Source of the DNA: Aminivibrio pyruvatiphilus
GTDB lineage: Bacteria > Synergistota > Synergistia > Synergistales > Aminobacteriaceae
NCBI RefSeq assembly: GCF_004366815.1
Contig: NZ_SORI01000016.1
Coordinates: 1 to 64,000, forward strand
Direction of reading: 5' to 3'
DNA: 64,000 nt
The notes under the pieces are model-generated. The model worked only from the letters and a program-made list of their open reading frames with translations. It ran no database searches and had not been told where the DNA came from. This document shows, one piece after another, positions 26,409 through 35,288 of this stretch; within the stretch, counting starts at the first letter, position 1; each line of letters opens with the position of its first letter. The position numbers and the translations under genes are program-made.

Positions 26409-27251
26409 ATGGAAGATACGCCGCGCCGTTTCAGCCGTCCGCCCCTGGTCCTGTTTTCAGCCCTTGCCGTCCTGTCTGCGGTATCCTTCTCTCTTCCTGC
26501 CGAAGCAGCCCCCACGTTTTCGTCGAAGAGTTCGGCCGTCATTTCCATTCCGGCGGCTTCCCCGCCGCTGTCTGCTCTCCCCGCCCCCGCAGCAGCGGGT
26601 GACGAGCTTTCCTTCGCCGAAGTCCTGGCGGAAGCGGAAAGCGGAGACCCCGAAATGGGATTTCTCGCAGGTCTCGGCTATGACAGGGGCGAAAGGGGCG
26701 CCCCGGAAGACCATCTCCAGGCGGCCTACTGGTACGAACGGAGCGCCGCGGGGGGAAACCCCATGGCCCGGGCCATGCTGGCCTACCATTACCACACCGG
26801 ATACGGCCGGAGGGTGGACAGAAGGAGAGCCCTCATCCTCTGGAGAGACGCCCTTCCCGGACTGGTGCTGGAATACAGGAAAGGAAACTTCTACGCTTCC
26901 CTCATCCTCGACCTCTTTTACTACAGGGACCGGGACAGGTGGCATCCCAGGGGGTACGCCCCCCGTCATCCCCTTCCCCCGAGGAGGCATTACTCCGACT
27001 ACCTGCGGAGGGCTCCATTCCCGCCCAGGTACAGACATCACGACTACCGGAGAACTCCTCCCGGGCACAGGTGGGGCCCTCCCGTACATCCGGGCCATCC
27101 TCCCGTCCACTACGGCCCGCCGAAGGGCGGCCCAGGCCATCCGCCGCAGTACGGGCCTCCCCCGAAAGGCCCGGGCGATCCGGGGAAGGATAAGCCGAAG
27201 GCACCGCCGCCCAAGCACGGACCTCCGCCGAAACACGGAAAGAAGAAATAG
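26409..27251 (+). CDS. Exported Sel1-repeat protein with His/Pro/Gly-rich tail
   Basis: A 280-residue protein. ATG 26409 follows AAAGGAGG, and a signal-peptide-like hydrophobic stretch ends near AEAAP (about residue 34). Residues about 70-140 contain two Sel1/TPR-like repeats (LGYDRGERGAPEDHLQAAYWYERSA and the following YGRRVDRRRALI-W pattern). From about 180 to the end the sequence is low-complexity, rich in His, Pro, Gly, Arg and Lys, with repeated GPPKG/GPPPK and ending KHGKKK. The tail could bind metal ions or an acidic polymer, but nothing proves this. It stands alone with its own terminator. Confidence 0.65.
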   Translation: MEDTPRRFSRPPLVLFSALAVLSAVSFSLPAEAAPTFSSKSSAVISIPAASPPLSALPAPAAAGDELSFAEVLAEAESGDPEMGFLAGLGYDRGERGAPEDHLQAAYWYERSAAGGNPMARAMLAYHYHTGYGRRVDRRRALILWRDALPGLVLEYRKGNFYASLILDLFYYRDRDRWHPRGYAPRHPLPPRRHYSDYLRRAPFPPRYRHHDYRRTPPGHRWGPPVHPGHPPVHYGPPKGGPGHPPQYGPPPKGPGDPGKDKPKAPPPKHGPPPKHGKKK

Positions 27252-27275
27252 CCCCGGGTGAAGAGCCCGGAGAGA

Positions 27276-27312
27276 AGAGTCCCCGGAGCACAATCCCCGG
27301 GACTCTTTCTTT
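27276..27312 (+). terminator. Rho-independent terminator after the Sel1 protein gene
   Basis: AGAGTCCC (27276-27283) pairs with GGGACTCT (27299-27306), followed by a T-rich stretch to 27312. Confidence 0.8.
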
Positions 27313-27318
27313 ATGGGG

Positions 27319-27324
27319 TATAAT
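27319..27324 (+). promoter_or_regulatory. -10 box before nudC
   Basis: A consensus TATAAT at 27319-27324, directly after the terminator and about 100 nt before the nudC start. No -35 box is obvious. Confidence 0.35.
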
Positions 27325-27425
27325 AATTCTACCTGTTCTGCCGAATCAGCGGGTGGTTTCCGGGAGCGGGATTGCCCTCGGCGCTTCGGCAGGGACAGGG
27401 GAATACGAACATTGGAGGCTCCGGC

Positions 27426-28211
27426 ATGACGTTCTCCCGCCCTGGAGGCGAATGGCTGCTCTTTCAGAAGGATCTTTTGCTGGTCAAATCGAAATCCCCC
27501 CTCTCTCTCCCGCCGTCGGAGGACGAGCCTCTCTTCGCGGACCGGCTCACGGTCACCGGCGTCCTTCCTCCGACACGGGGAAGCTTTCCCTGGGGGGAAT
27601 ACCCGGGCGATGATGCGCCGCCCCCGGGGTATGAGGCGGTGGGCCTGCGGGAACTGTGGGCCCTCGGTGGAGAACCCCTGTTCCACGCGGCGGGCACGGC
27701 CTTCCAGATGATGGACTGGAAGCGGAACAGCCGGTTCTGCCCGCGGTGCGGCGCCTCCATGAACCTCGCGGACAGCGATCGGGCCTACGGCTGCGCGGAA
27801 TGCGGCTACATGGCCTATCCCATCCTCAGTCCCGCGGTCATCGTGGCGGTGACCAGGGACAACAGCCTCCTCCTGGCACGGAGCCCCCACTTTCCCAAGG
27901 GACGGTACAGCGTCCTCGCCGGGTTCGTGGAGCCGGGAGAGAGCCTCGAGGAGACCGTGGAGCGGGAAATCTTCGAGGAAGTGGGCATCCGGGTGAAGAA
28001 CATCGCCTATTTCGGAAGCCAGCCCTGGCCCTTTCCCCACTCTCTCATGCTCGGCTTCACGGCCGAATGGGCGGGGGGCGAGCTGACCCCCGACGGCAAG
28101 GAAATCGAGGATGCCGGGTGGTTCACTCCCTCGACCATGCCCGAAATTCCGCCGTCCATCAGCATATCCAGAAGGCTTATCGAACACTGGCTCGCCGGGA
28201 GGACAAAATAG
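27426..28211 (+). CDS. nudC: NAD(H) pyrophosphatase / RNA deNADding enzyme NudC
   Basis: A 261-residue Nudix hydrolase. Start ATG 27426 has TTGGAGG upstream. A divergent N-terminal domain is followed by a four-Cys zinc ribbon (CPRCG and CAECG). The Nudix box is complete (GFVEPGESLEETVEREIFEEVGI pattern, glutamates intact). SQPWPFPHS after it is the signature that marks the NudC subgroup, which cleaves NADH to NMNH and AMP and removes NAD caps from RNA. It lies 22 nt before the alpha/beta hydrolase gene, so the two may be co-transcribed. Confidence 0.93.
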   Translation: MTFSRPGGEWLLFQKDLLLVKSKSPLSLPPSEDEPLFADRLTVTGVLPPTRGSFPWGEYPGDDAPPPGYEAVGLRELWALGGEPLFHAAGTAFQMMDWKRNSRFCPRCGASMNLADSDRAYGCAECGYMAYPILSPAVIVAVTRDNSLLLARSPHFPKGRYSVLAGFVEPGESLEETVEREIFEEVGIRVKNIAYFGSQPWPFPHSLMLGFTAEWAGGELTPDGKEIEDAGWFTPSTMPEIPPSISISRRLIEHWLAGRTK

Positions 28212-28233
28212 AGAATACTTGGGAGGTGGACCT

Positions 28234-29544
28234 ATGAAAAGTATTGCGGTTTTCGGAGTGACGCTCCTGCTGGTGGTCCTGTTCGCCACGGGGGCGGGGG
28301 CGGACGGCACGCCGGAGGCGCGGGGAGTGTCGAGAAGCGGTGTGAGGCTGTCTCTCTTCACCGATTCGGAGATGGACTTCCAGATTCTCCGCAGTCTGGG
28401 CGCCGACGCTGCGGGCGGAGGTACGGCGGGAGAGATCCTGCTTGCCGCGGGGCAGATTGAGGACGGGAACCCCGCGTCGTGGTCGGCGGCCTTTCTTTCC
28501 CTCGCCCAGCGTCTCGAAAAGGACGGGACGGCGAGGCTGGAACGGGGGCATACGGTGAGCGCCAGGGAGAGCTTTCTCCGGGCATCCTCCTATTACCGGG
28601 CGGCGGAGTACTACGGCGATCCTCTGTCGGAAGACACCCGGTCATGGGGAATGAAGTGCCGGGAGACCTTCCTCAAGGCCATGGAACATTTTCCGTGGAA
28701 GACGGAAGCGGTCTTCATTCCCACGGGAAAGGGCGAGGATTTCTACCCCGGCTATTTCATCACCCAAGGGAAGGGCGGCGAACGGCGGAAAACTCTGATC
28801 GCCCAAAGCGGTTTCGACGGAACGGCGGAGGAGATGTTCCTGTCGGTGGGCAGGGCCGCCCTGGACAGGGGATACAACGTCCTCCTCTTCGAGGGGCCGG
28901 GACAGGCAGGAAAACGGCGGTTCCACCCGGATTCGACTTTCGTTTCCGACCTGGGGCCCACGGTCCGCACGGTCACGGACTTTTTGCTGAAGCGGCCCGA
29001 AGTAAACCCAAAGCAGGTCGCCCTCTACGGGGCGAGCTTCGGGGGCTACTTCGCCCTGAGCGGCGCCCTGGGTGAACCCCGCCTCGGGGCGCTCATCCTC
29101 AACTCGCCCCTGACGGACATACATGAGTACTTCCTCGCTTCCCTGGGTGAACAGACCGTGGACATGCTCAAAAAGAACAACCTTACCGTGGAAGATCTCA
29201 AGACCCTTTCGGAGAAGGACATGCCGCCCAAATACCGGCTCTCCCTGCTGAATCTGTGCGTCCGGTTCGGCAGGCCCTCCGTCGCGGAAACCTTTGACGC
29301 CTTCTCTTTTTTCCGCATTCCCGACGACCGGCTGCGGAACCTCGCCATGCCCGCCCTGGGGATGGTGGGCGCCGGAGAGGGGCCAACGCCCCTGAAACAG
29401 GCGGAATACTTCGCCGCTACGGCTCAGAACGCGACCCTTCATGTGTTCGAACGGGAGAGCGGCGCCAACGCCCACTGCCAGCTCGACAACCCGGCCCTCT
29501 CGTGGGCGGTGGCCCTCGACTGGCTGGACGAACTGTTCAGGTAG
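28234..29544 (+). CDS. Exported alpha/beta hydrolase
   Basis: A 436-residue protein. ATG 28234 follows GGGAGG and starts a signal peptide (about 1-24, ending AGAD). A helical N-terminal region precedes an alpha/beta-hydrolase core. The nucleophile elbow is GASFGGY near residue 270. A probable acid lies in MVGAGEGPTP and the His in NAHCQ near the end. The order resembles FrsA/DUF1100-like and 2,6-dihydropseudooxynicotine-hydrolase-like enzymes, which carry an extra N-terminal helical domain. The substrate is unknown. The gene ends with a strong terminator. Confidence 0.75.
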   Translation: MKSIAVFGVTLLLVVLFATGAGADGTPEARGVSRSGVRLSLFTDSEMDFQILRSLGADAAGGGTAGEILLAAGQIEDGNPASWSAAFLSLAQRLEKDGTARLERGHTVSARESFLRASSYYRAAEYYGDPLSEDTRSWGMKCRETFLKAMEHFPWKTEAVFIPTGKGEDFYPGYFITQGKGGERRKTLIAQSGFDGTAEEMFLSVGRAALDRGYNVLLFEGPGQAGKRRFHPDSTFVSDLGPTVRTVTDFLLKRPEVNPKQVALYGASFGGYFALSGALGEPRLGALILNSPLTDIHEYFLASLGEQTVDMLKKNNLTVEDLKTLSEKDMPPKYRLSLLNLCVRFGRPSVAETFDAFSFFRIPDDRLRNLAMPALGMVGAGEGPTPLKQAEYFAATAQNATLHVFERESGANAHCQLDNPALSWAVALDWLDELFR

Positions 29545-29549
29545 ACTGA

Positions 29550-29588
29550 AGAGCGGCCCGGACGAATACGCCCGGGCCGCTCTCTTTT
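29550..29588 (+). terminator. Terminator between convergent genes
   Basis: AGAGCGGCCCGG (29550-29561) pairs with CCGGGCCGCTCT (29572-29583), followed by TTTT at 29585-29588. It ends the alpha/beta hydrolase unit and may also stop the convergent nadX transcript. Confidence 0.8.
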
Positions 29589-29615
29589 CGGCCGTCTCTC
29601 GGCTCTCGGCGGGGA

Positions 29616-30440
29616 TCAGGCGCCGATGATCCTGCTCCCCGTCATGTTCTTCAGCACGAAGAGAGTGCTGAGACAGGCCTGGTATGTGGTCTTCGGGTTC
29701 TCGGGAACCGGCGTGTTCTCGAAGAGAACCGTCACTTTTCCCGTGGCGCCTTCCCAGCGGATCTCGTGGGTGTTGTACTCCACCGTGGGGTCGGCGTAGA
29801 TTTTGATGATCGTCCGGTCGAAGCCTATCCCCGCGATGCTCAGGGCCGCGCCGATGTTGATGCTCTGGGGGTATTTTTTCATGCACTCCCTGGCGGGCCC
29901 TTCGAAAAGAAGGAGGGGCTCCTTCAGGTTCTCCAGGTCGACACCGAGCTCGTCCACGGCGGGAATGCCCTTCCACGTGGTGGAGTATTTCCTGGTGGTC
30001 ATGGTCACCTTCTCCACGCCGCCGATCAGGGCGGTCTGCAGGGCGTCCAGGGCTCCGATGCCCCCCGAGGGGATGTGAAGCCTGCTGCCGCCCTTTTCCG
30101 CAGCAGCCGTCATGGTCTCCATGAGACCGGCGTCCACGAAGGCCCCGAGGCTCAGGGGGATAAAATCCACGCCCCTCTTCAGGATTTCCGGCCCCATGGC
30201 CACCACCGCGTCATGGGTGGATGCCTCCACCACCACGTCGGGAGAAAACCCGAGGAGGTCTTCGAGGCTGGTGACCCAGGGGATCTTTCTCGACTCGAGA
30301 TGCTCCCTTCCCCTGGATTCCGGCGAACGGAGATAGACCGCCACCGGTTCGCACCCGGGCACCACCCCGTCGGCGAGGTGATCAAGGACAAACCGCCCTA
30401 TGGTTCCGCAGCCAAGGATGGCCACGCGCAGTTTTTTCAA
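29616..30440 (-). CDS. nadX: L-aspartate dehydrogenase
   Basis: A 274-residue cytoplasmic enzyme. N-terminal Rossmann motif AILGCGTIGRFV, then VEASTHDAV, HIPSGGIGALDAL and a C-terminal half with GIGFDRTIIKIYADP and N-THEI, as in archaeal/Thermotoga aspartate dehydrogenases. They oxidise aspartate with NAD(P)+ to iminoaspartate, feeding NAD synthesis or catabolism. No nadA or nadB lies nearby. It is the last gene of a unit with a GntR regulator and a TAXI-TRAP importer (15 nt after the binding protein), which suggests catabolic use of an imported amino or dicarboxylic acid. Confidence 0.85.
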   Translation of the reverse strand: MKKLRVAILGCGTIGRFVLDHLADGVVPGCEPVAVYLRSPESRGREHLESRKIPWVTSLEDLLGFSPDVVVEASTHDAVVAMGPEILKRGVDFIPLSLGAFVDAGLMETMTAAAEKGGSRLHIPSGGIGALDALQTALIGGVEKVTMTTRKYSTTWKGIPAVDELGVDLENLKEPLLLFEGPARECMKKYPQSINIGAALSIAGIGFDRTIIKIYADPTVEYNTHEIRWEGATGKVTVLFENTPVPENPKTTYQACLSTLFVLKNMTGSRIIGA

Positions 30441-30455
30441 CGGTGCTCCTCCTCT

Positions 30456-31427
30456 CTATTTCTTCGGTGAAACGTCGATCCCCTTTTCGGCATAGAACTT
30501 CACGGCCCCGGGGTGGAAGGGCAGGGAGGCGATCTTCGACACGTTCTCCAGGGTAATGTAGCTTCCCACCGAGTGGATGCCCTTCAGGAAATCGGTGTGC
30601 TCGAAAATGGTTTTCGTCATGTCGTAGACATCCTGTTCGGGAAGGTCGCCCCTGCCTGACAGGGTGATCCACACGGCGAAGGTGGGAACGTCCTTTTCAA
30701 GGGACTTGTAGGCTTCTTTGGGGATTTCGGCGGAGACGAAATGGCCGAACTTCCCGGTGAACTTCTCGATCTCTTCCTTCGAAAGCTCGATGAGCTTGAC
30801 TGCGTGGCTTGTCTCCAGGTCCACCACCCAAGGCGCGGGGGCGGCGGTGTTCACTATGGCCGCGTCAACGGAGCCGTCACGGAAGGCGTTGGTGGTCTCC
30901 GCGAAGGAGAGATACTGGGGCTGGATATCGTCCAGCGTCATTCCCATGGTCTCCAGGATGATCTGGTTCGTGGCGAGGATGCCGCTTCCGGGAGAACCCA
31001 CGGAAATCCGCTTGCCCTTCAGGTCCGAGAAGGAGTTGATGGGGGAATCCTTCAGCGTGACGATCTGGATCACGTTGGGGTACAGGGGAGCGATGGCCAC
31101 CATGTCCACCGGGGCCTTGAACTGGGCCTTTCCCGCCAGGGCGTTCTGCATGACGTCCACCTGCATGACGCCGAGTTCCACCCTCTTGCTGTCCAGGAGC
31201 TTGACGTTTTCCACCGAGCCCGCCGTCACCTCGGCCACGGAGTTCACGCCGAGCTGCTTGCCGAACAGGTCGGCGATTCCGGCGGCCATGATGTAAAACG
31301 TTCCCGCCGTACCGGCTCCCGCTATGGAAACCTGCTTCAGCTCAAGGGCCGAAGCCGTCACAGGAACCCCGAAACACATCATGAGCGCCGCCGCAAGTGC
31401 TATTCCTTTCCATGCCTTTCCTTTCAT
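30456..31427 (-). CDS. TAXI-family TRAP substrate-binding protein
   Basis: A 323-residue exported protein. ATG 31427 has AAAGGAGG eight bases upstream, and a signal peptide ends near ASALEL. The mature protein opens with SIAGAGTAGTFYIMAAGIADL and has SVENVKLLDSKRVELGVMQ and KGKRISVGSPGSG, typical of the TRAP-associated extracytoplasmic immunogenic (TAXI) family that binds glutamate or other organic acids. It lies 68 nt downstream of its fused permease gene and 15 nt upstream of nadX. The long in-frame extension upstream belongs to the shadow of the permease gene. Confidence 0.92.
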   Translation of the reverse strand: MKGKAWKGIALAAALMMCFGVPVTASALELKQVSIAGAGTAGTFYIMAAGIADLFGKQLGVNSVAEVTAGSVENVKLLDSKRVELGVMQVDVMQNALAGKAQFKAPVDMVAIAPLYPNVIQIVTLKDSPINSFSDLKGKRISVGSPGSGILATNQIILETMGMTLDDIQPQYLSFAETTNAFRDGSVDAAIVNTAAPAPWVVDLETSHAVKLIELSKEEIEKFTGKFGHFVSAEIPKEAYKSLEKDVPTFAVWITLSGRGDLPEQDVYDMTKTIFEHTDFLKGIHSVGSYITLENVSKIASLPFHPGAVKFYAEKGIDVSPKK

Positions 31428-31495
31428 CTTCTCTTCCTCCTTTGTATGGTGTGCTCTCATTTCACCGCCGTCCGAAAAAGACGCTGAACCGTGTA

Positions 31496-33382
31496 TCATT
31501 TCCTCATATTCTTCCGGAATGCCCATACTGCAACAGCCAGCAGAATACCTGCGATATTGCTCGGCCACCCCGGCAGAATAAGGAGAATGCCGGCGACGCA
31601 GAGCACCGCCCGTTCCGGAAGGGATACCTTCAGGAAATACCAGCCCGACAGTCCCGCCCCGAGAATGACGGCCCCTAGGAGGCCGCTCCCTCCCGTGGAA
31701 AGAACGGAAAACACGTCCCCCAACCCCACCAGCGAGGGGTGGAAGACGAACATGTACGGTACAACGAAGGCCGGAAGGGCCAGGAGAAGGGACTGCTTCG
31801 ACGTCTTCCAGAAATCCGCTTCCGCGATGCACGACGCGGCATAGACAGCCAGCCCCACCGGCGGAGTGATCATGGACATGCAGCCGAAATAGAAGACGAA
31901 GAGGTGGGCAGCCAGGGGTTCGACACCCAGTCTCACCAGGGTCGGGGCCCCGAGGACCGCCAGGATGAGGTACGCCGGCGTGGTGGGAAGCCCCATGCCC
32001 AGAAGCAGGCTCGCGAGCATGATCATGATCAGCACGAGGATCAGGCTGTTTCCCCCCACGGCGAGCACGAGGCTGGAAAACTTCATGCCCAGGCCGGTCA
32101 GGTTCATGACCGCCACGATGATCCCGGCACATGCGGTAGAGGCGATGACCACCAGGGAAACCCTGGCGCCGCTCTCGAAGGCGGTTATGATGTCCCGCCA
32201 GCCCATCCGCTTCTTGAAAAAACCCACCAGGACCGTGGCGAGAAGGGAATAGACGGCCGCTTTCATTACGGAGTACTGGGCGATGATCATGAAGTAGATC
32301 AGCACGAGAAGGGGAATGAAAAAGATGCCCTGCTCCCGGAGAAGGGTCTTCATGGGAGGAAGAGAATCCCGGGCCGTTCCCGAGAGGCCGAGAATCTTCG
32401 CCCTGCAGTGGACCATGGTGAACACCGTGCCGTAGAAAATCAGGGCGGGGATGAGGGCCCCCAGGGCCACCTTGTAATAGGGAACGGCCAAAATTTCCGC
32501 CATGATGAAGGCCGCCGCGCCCATGAGGGGAGGCATGATCTGGCCTCCCGTGGACGCCACCGCCTCCACCGCCGCCGCGAATTCCGGCCTGTACCCGATG
32601 GAGCGCATGAGGGGAATGGTCACCGCTCCCGTGCCCGCCACGTTTGCCACGGCGCTGCCCGAAACGGACCCGAAGAGGCTGCTTGCCACCACTGCGGCCT
32701 TCGCCGGACCTCCGGCGCTTCCGCCGACGGATTTTACCGCAAAGTCGATGTAGAACTGGCCCGCCCCGGTGATCTCAAGGAAGGCTCCGAAGAGGACGAA
32801 AATAAAGACGTAGCTCGCCGACACGCCGAGGGGAGTGCCGAAAATACCTTCGGTGCTCAGGGAGATCTGGTAGATGATCCGGGTCAGGTCGTACCCCCTG
32901 TGCCAGAGCATCCCCGGCAGATAGGGGCCGGCGACGGCGTAGAGGAGAAACACCACGGCGATCCCGGGAAGAATATTCCCCACCGATCGCCGGGCAAAGT
33001 CGAGAACGAGCACGATGAGAACCGTACCCACCGCCAGGTCCAGGGCGTCCGGGTCGCCGAACCGGAGGATCATGGCCTGGAAGTTGACGATGAAATGGCC
33101 CAGGCAGAAAAGGGACGCCGCGGCGGCCAGCAGCGGAAAAATCTTCTCCCGCTTCAGGGACGCCCCGGCGACCGCGGTCAGGTAACAGATGAGAAAACCG
33201 AAGGTAAGATGGATACTCCGCTGCCAGAGGGCGGTCAGCACCCCGAAAAACGCCGTGTAGACGTGAAAAATTCCCATGGCCGCGGAAACGGCCGTAATCA
33301 AAAGGTTCGTTTTTTTCTCAGGAAAACAATCCAAAATATAGGTCCCCCCCACTCGGTAACTTTTCCTGCTTCCCCAACGCAC
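31496..33382 (-). CDS. TRAP transporter permease, fused small-large subunit (4TM/12TM type)
   Basis: A 628-residue inner-membrane protein with many hydrophobic segments. It combines a DctQ-like part with a DctM-like part, as in TRAP permeases that partner TAXI binding proteins. Signatures include GSVSGSAVANVAGTGAVTIPLM, YRPEFAAAVEAVASTGGQIMPPLMGAAAF and GMGLPTTPAYLILAVLGAP. TRAP systems import organic acids using the sodium or proton gradient. Start GTG 33382 lies 8 nt after the GntR stop but has only a weak ribosome site, so the true start may be slightly downstream; translation may depend on coupling. Confidence 0.9.
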   Translation of the reverse strand: MRWGSRKSYRVGGTYILDCFPEKKTNLLITAVSAAMGIFHVYTAFFGVLTALWQRSIHLTFGFLICYLTAVAGASLKREKIFPLLAAAASLFCLGHFIVNFQAMILRFGDPDALDLAVGTVLIVLVLDFARRSVGNILPGIAVVFLLYAVAGPYLPGMLWHRGYDLTRIIYQISLSTEGIFGTPLGVSASYVFIFVLFGAFLEITGAGQFYIDFAVKSVGGSAGGPAKAAVVASSLFGSVSGSAVANVAGTGAVTIPLMRSIGYRPEFAAAVEAVASTGGQIMPPLMGAAAFIMAEILAVPYYKVALGALIPALIFYGTVFTMVHCRAKILGLSGTARDSLPPMKTLLREQGIFFIPLLVLIYFMIIAQYSVMKAAVYSLLATVLVGFFKKRMGWRDIITAFESGARVSLVVIASTACAGIIVAVMNLTGLGMKFSSLVLAVGGNSLILVLIMIMLASLLLGMGLPTTPAYLILAVLGAPTLVRLGVEPLAAHLFVFYFGCMSMITPPVGLAVYAASCIAEADFWKTSKQSLLLALPAFVVPYMFVFHPSLVGLGDVFSVLSTGGSGLLGAVILGAGLSGWYFLKVSLPERAVLCVAGILLILPGWPSNIAGILLAVAVWAFRKNMRK

Positions 33383-33390
33383 AAAAACTT

Positions 33391-34146
33391 CTATTCCATC
33401 CGGGAGCTCCCTGCGCCTTCGGGCCGGCAGCCCCCGGTTTCGTCCTTCGGAGGGCCGTCCTGGAGGGCCATGATGAATCTCTGGGCCTTCTCAATTTCGT
33501 CAATATGCCGGGCCATCTGCAGGGCGGCATCGTCGGGAGACCGTTTCCGAAGGGCATGGAGCACTCTTTTATGTCCCTCGAGGGCTTTTTTCCGTCCCTG
33601 GGGAAAAGTGATGGTGGTGGAACGGCCTTTCTGAAGATGGGAATCCACCTCCTGGAGAAGATGGAGAAGCACGGGATTTCCCGTGGATTTTGCAAGGCTG
33701 TAATGAAAATCGAGGTCGGACTGAACCACCCTGTCGGGGTCCGCTTCACCCTCGCCGCCTTCCAGAACGGACAGAACCGACTCCATCCTTTCCAGGTCTT
33801 CGTCGGAAGCCCTTTCTGCGGCAAGACGGGCCAGACTGCTCTCCAGCACCTTTCTCGCCTCCATGAAGTGGGCCAGGGCGCTGGATGAAGGGTCGGCCAT
33901 ATCGGGAAGGGGGGTATAGTGTTTTTTGAGGAAGGTGCCCTTTCCCTGGATAATCTCCACAACCCCCTCCTGGCGGAGGACAGAAAGGGCTTCCCGGACG
34001 CAGGTCCTGCTCACCTTGAAGATTCTCATCAATTCCTGCTCCGTGGGAATTTTATCCCCCGGCCGGAGAGAATCCGCCTCGATGAGCACCTTGATCTCGT
34101 CAATGAGCAGTTCCGTGAGCTTCTTTGCCCTCAGGGGCGACGGCAT
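33391..34146 (-). CDS. GntR-family regulator with FCD ligand domain
   Basis: A 251-residue repressor-type regulator. ATG 34146 follows AAGGAGG. The N-terminal winged helix has LRPGDKIPTEQELMRIFKVSRTCVREALSVLRQEG. The helical FCD domain (about 85-230) keeps metal/ligand-binding residues in DLDFHYSLAKSTGN, EGHKRVLHAL and MARHIDE. It is the first gene of the GntR-TRAP-TAXI-nadX unit, so it very likely controls that unit in response to the imported acid. A candidate operator overlaps its promoter. The FCD subgroup often responds to organic acids. Confidence 0.9.
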   Translation of the reverse strand: MPSPLRAKKLTELLIDEIKVLIEADSLRPGDKIPTEQELMRIFKVSRTCVREALSVLRQEGVVEIIQGKGTFLKKHYTPLPDMADPSSSALAHFMEARKVLESSLARLAAERASDEDLERMESVLSVLEGGEGEADPDRVVQSDLDFHYSLAKSTGNPVLLHLLQEVDSHLQKGRSTTITFPQGRKKALEGHKRVLHALRKRSPDDAALQMARHIDEIEKAQRFIMALQDGPPKDETGGCRPEGAGSSRME

Positions 34147-34176
34147 GGGCGGTTCCTCCTTCTCTTTTGTCGCTTC

Positions 34177-34205
34177 ATCCTATCATACGATGAATTTGGT
34201 TTCAA
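34177..34205 (-). promoter_or_regulatory. Promoter with inverted-repeat candidate operator for the GntR-TRAP unit
   Basis: On the minus strand TTGAAA (34205-34200) is separated by 17 nt from TAGGAT (34182-34177). Inside the spacer an inverted repeat ATCAT-N3-ATGA (34182-34192) sits against the -10 box, where a GntR-type dimer could block RNA polymerase. Autoregulation is inferred. Confidence 0.45.
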
Positions 34206-34216
34206 TATTTCCCGAT

Positions 34217-34246
34217 AAAAAAGGGGGCTGCGTTCACGCAGCCCCC
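34217..34246 (-). terminator. Rho-independent terminator after tctC
   Basis: Perfect ten-base stem GGGGGCTGCG / CGCAGCCCCC (34223-34246) with a four-base loop and six T on the minus strand (34217-34222). It separates the TctABC unit from the GntR-TRAP unit downstream. Confidence 0.9.
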
Positions 34247-34297
34247 TGGAGGAAAAACCCGCCGCCACGGGCGGGACGATCTTTGAAGAACCTTTTT

Positions 34298-35269
34298 TTA
34301 TTTCGCTTCCTTGTACAGGCCCACCTGCTGCAGAAGATCCTTGAACTGGGCGTCCTGCTTCGTGAGAAATTCCGTGGACTGTTTCTGGTCCCAGGTGAGA
34401 ATCATGGAGCCGGACTCGTTCATGAACTTCTGGAAGGTCTCGCTCTCGGCGGCAGCCTTGAAGGCGGCATAGAGCTTGTCCACCACTTCCTTCGGCGTGC
34501 CCTTGGGGGCGAGAACCTGCCGGGTGTTGTGCATAACCACGTCATACCCCTGCTCCATGAAGGTGGGGATGTCGGGGAAGGCTTCGACCCGGACTTCGCT
34601 CATGACGCCCAGGGGCCGGATTTCTCCCGCTTCGTAGAGCGACTTGGCAGTGACGGGGGCAGCCTGGCATGCGTCCACGTGCCCGCCGGCCACGAGGGAA
34701 GGTCCCTTGGCCTCTCCGCCGGCCTGGCTGGCGATCTTGAACTTCACGTTCTCCTTCAGCTCGAGAAGCTGAAGGCCGAGACGGGTGATGGATCCGGGGT
34801 TGGACGCCGCCACGGTGATGGTGTCAGGCCGCTTCCGGGCATCCTCTATGAACTCCTTCAGGTCCTTCCATGGAGCGTCCTTCTTCACCCAGAGACCGCC
34901 CGGGTCGGAGTTGAAGGTGATGACCACTTCGAAGGCCTCATGGCCGATGGGAATAACGCCCATGAACTTGTGGGTCGAAATGGTGCCCGTGGTGTTGCCG
35001 ATGGTGTAGCCGTCGGGCCTGGCCTGGGAAATTTCCACGTAGGCCTTGGCGCCGGAGCCGCCCGGCTTGTTGACGATGACGATGGGCTGTCCCAGGTGTT
35101 TCTCCGCCTCGGCACACAGTACCCTGCTCACCAGGTCCGAACCGCCGCCGGTCTCCCAGCCGATAATATAGGTCACCGGACGGGTGGGATAATCCGCCGC
35201 CAGGGCGGGAACCGCGAAAAGAACCGCCAGACAAACTGCTGCCGCTGCTGCTGCCTTTCTCAACTTCAT
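34298..35269 (-). CDS. tctC: Tripartite tricarboxylate transporter binding protein (TctC/Bug family)
   Basis: A 323-residue periplasmic binding protein. ATG 35269 has GGGGAGG 8 nt upstream; the GTG at 35278 is too close to that site. The signal peptide ends at ALA/ADYP. Family motifs: YPTRPVTYIIGWETGGGSDLVSR near the start, IVIVNKPGGSGA and PDGYTIGN. TctC/Bug proteins bind citrate, other carboxylates or amino acids for the TctAB permease encoded immediately upstream. The gene ends at a strong terminator. Confidence 0.93.
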   Translation of the reverse strand: MKLRKAAAAAAVCLAVLFAVPALAADYPTRPVTYIIGWETGGGSDLVSRVLCAEAEKHLGQPIVIVNKPGGSGAKAYVEISQARPDGYTIGNTTGTISTHKFMGVIPIGHEAFEVVITFNSDPGGLWVKKDAPWKDLKEFIEDARKRPDTITVAASNPGSITRLGLQLLELKENVKFKIASQAGGEAKGPSLVAGGHVDACQAAPVTAKSLYEAGEIRPLGVMSEVRVEAFPDIPTFMEQGYDVVMHNTRQVLAPKGTPKEVVDKLYAAFKAAAESETFQKFMNESGSMILTWDQKQSTEFLTKQDAQFKDLLQQVGLYKEAK

Positions 35270-35288
35270 GAACTGCACCTCCCCTTTC

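Noticed and set aside
31739-33634. 631-codon plus-strand frame
   Set aside because: Antisense to the TRAP permease, which has clear family motifs; the plus-strand translation is charged and low-complexity.
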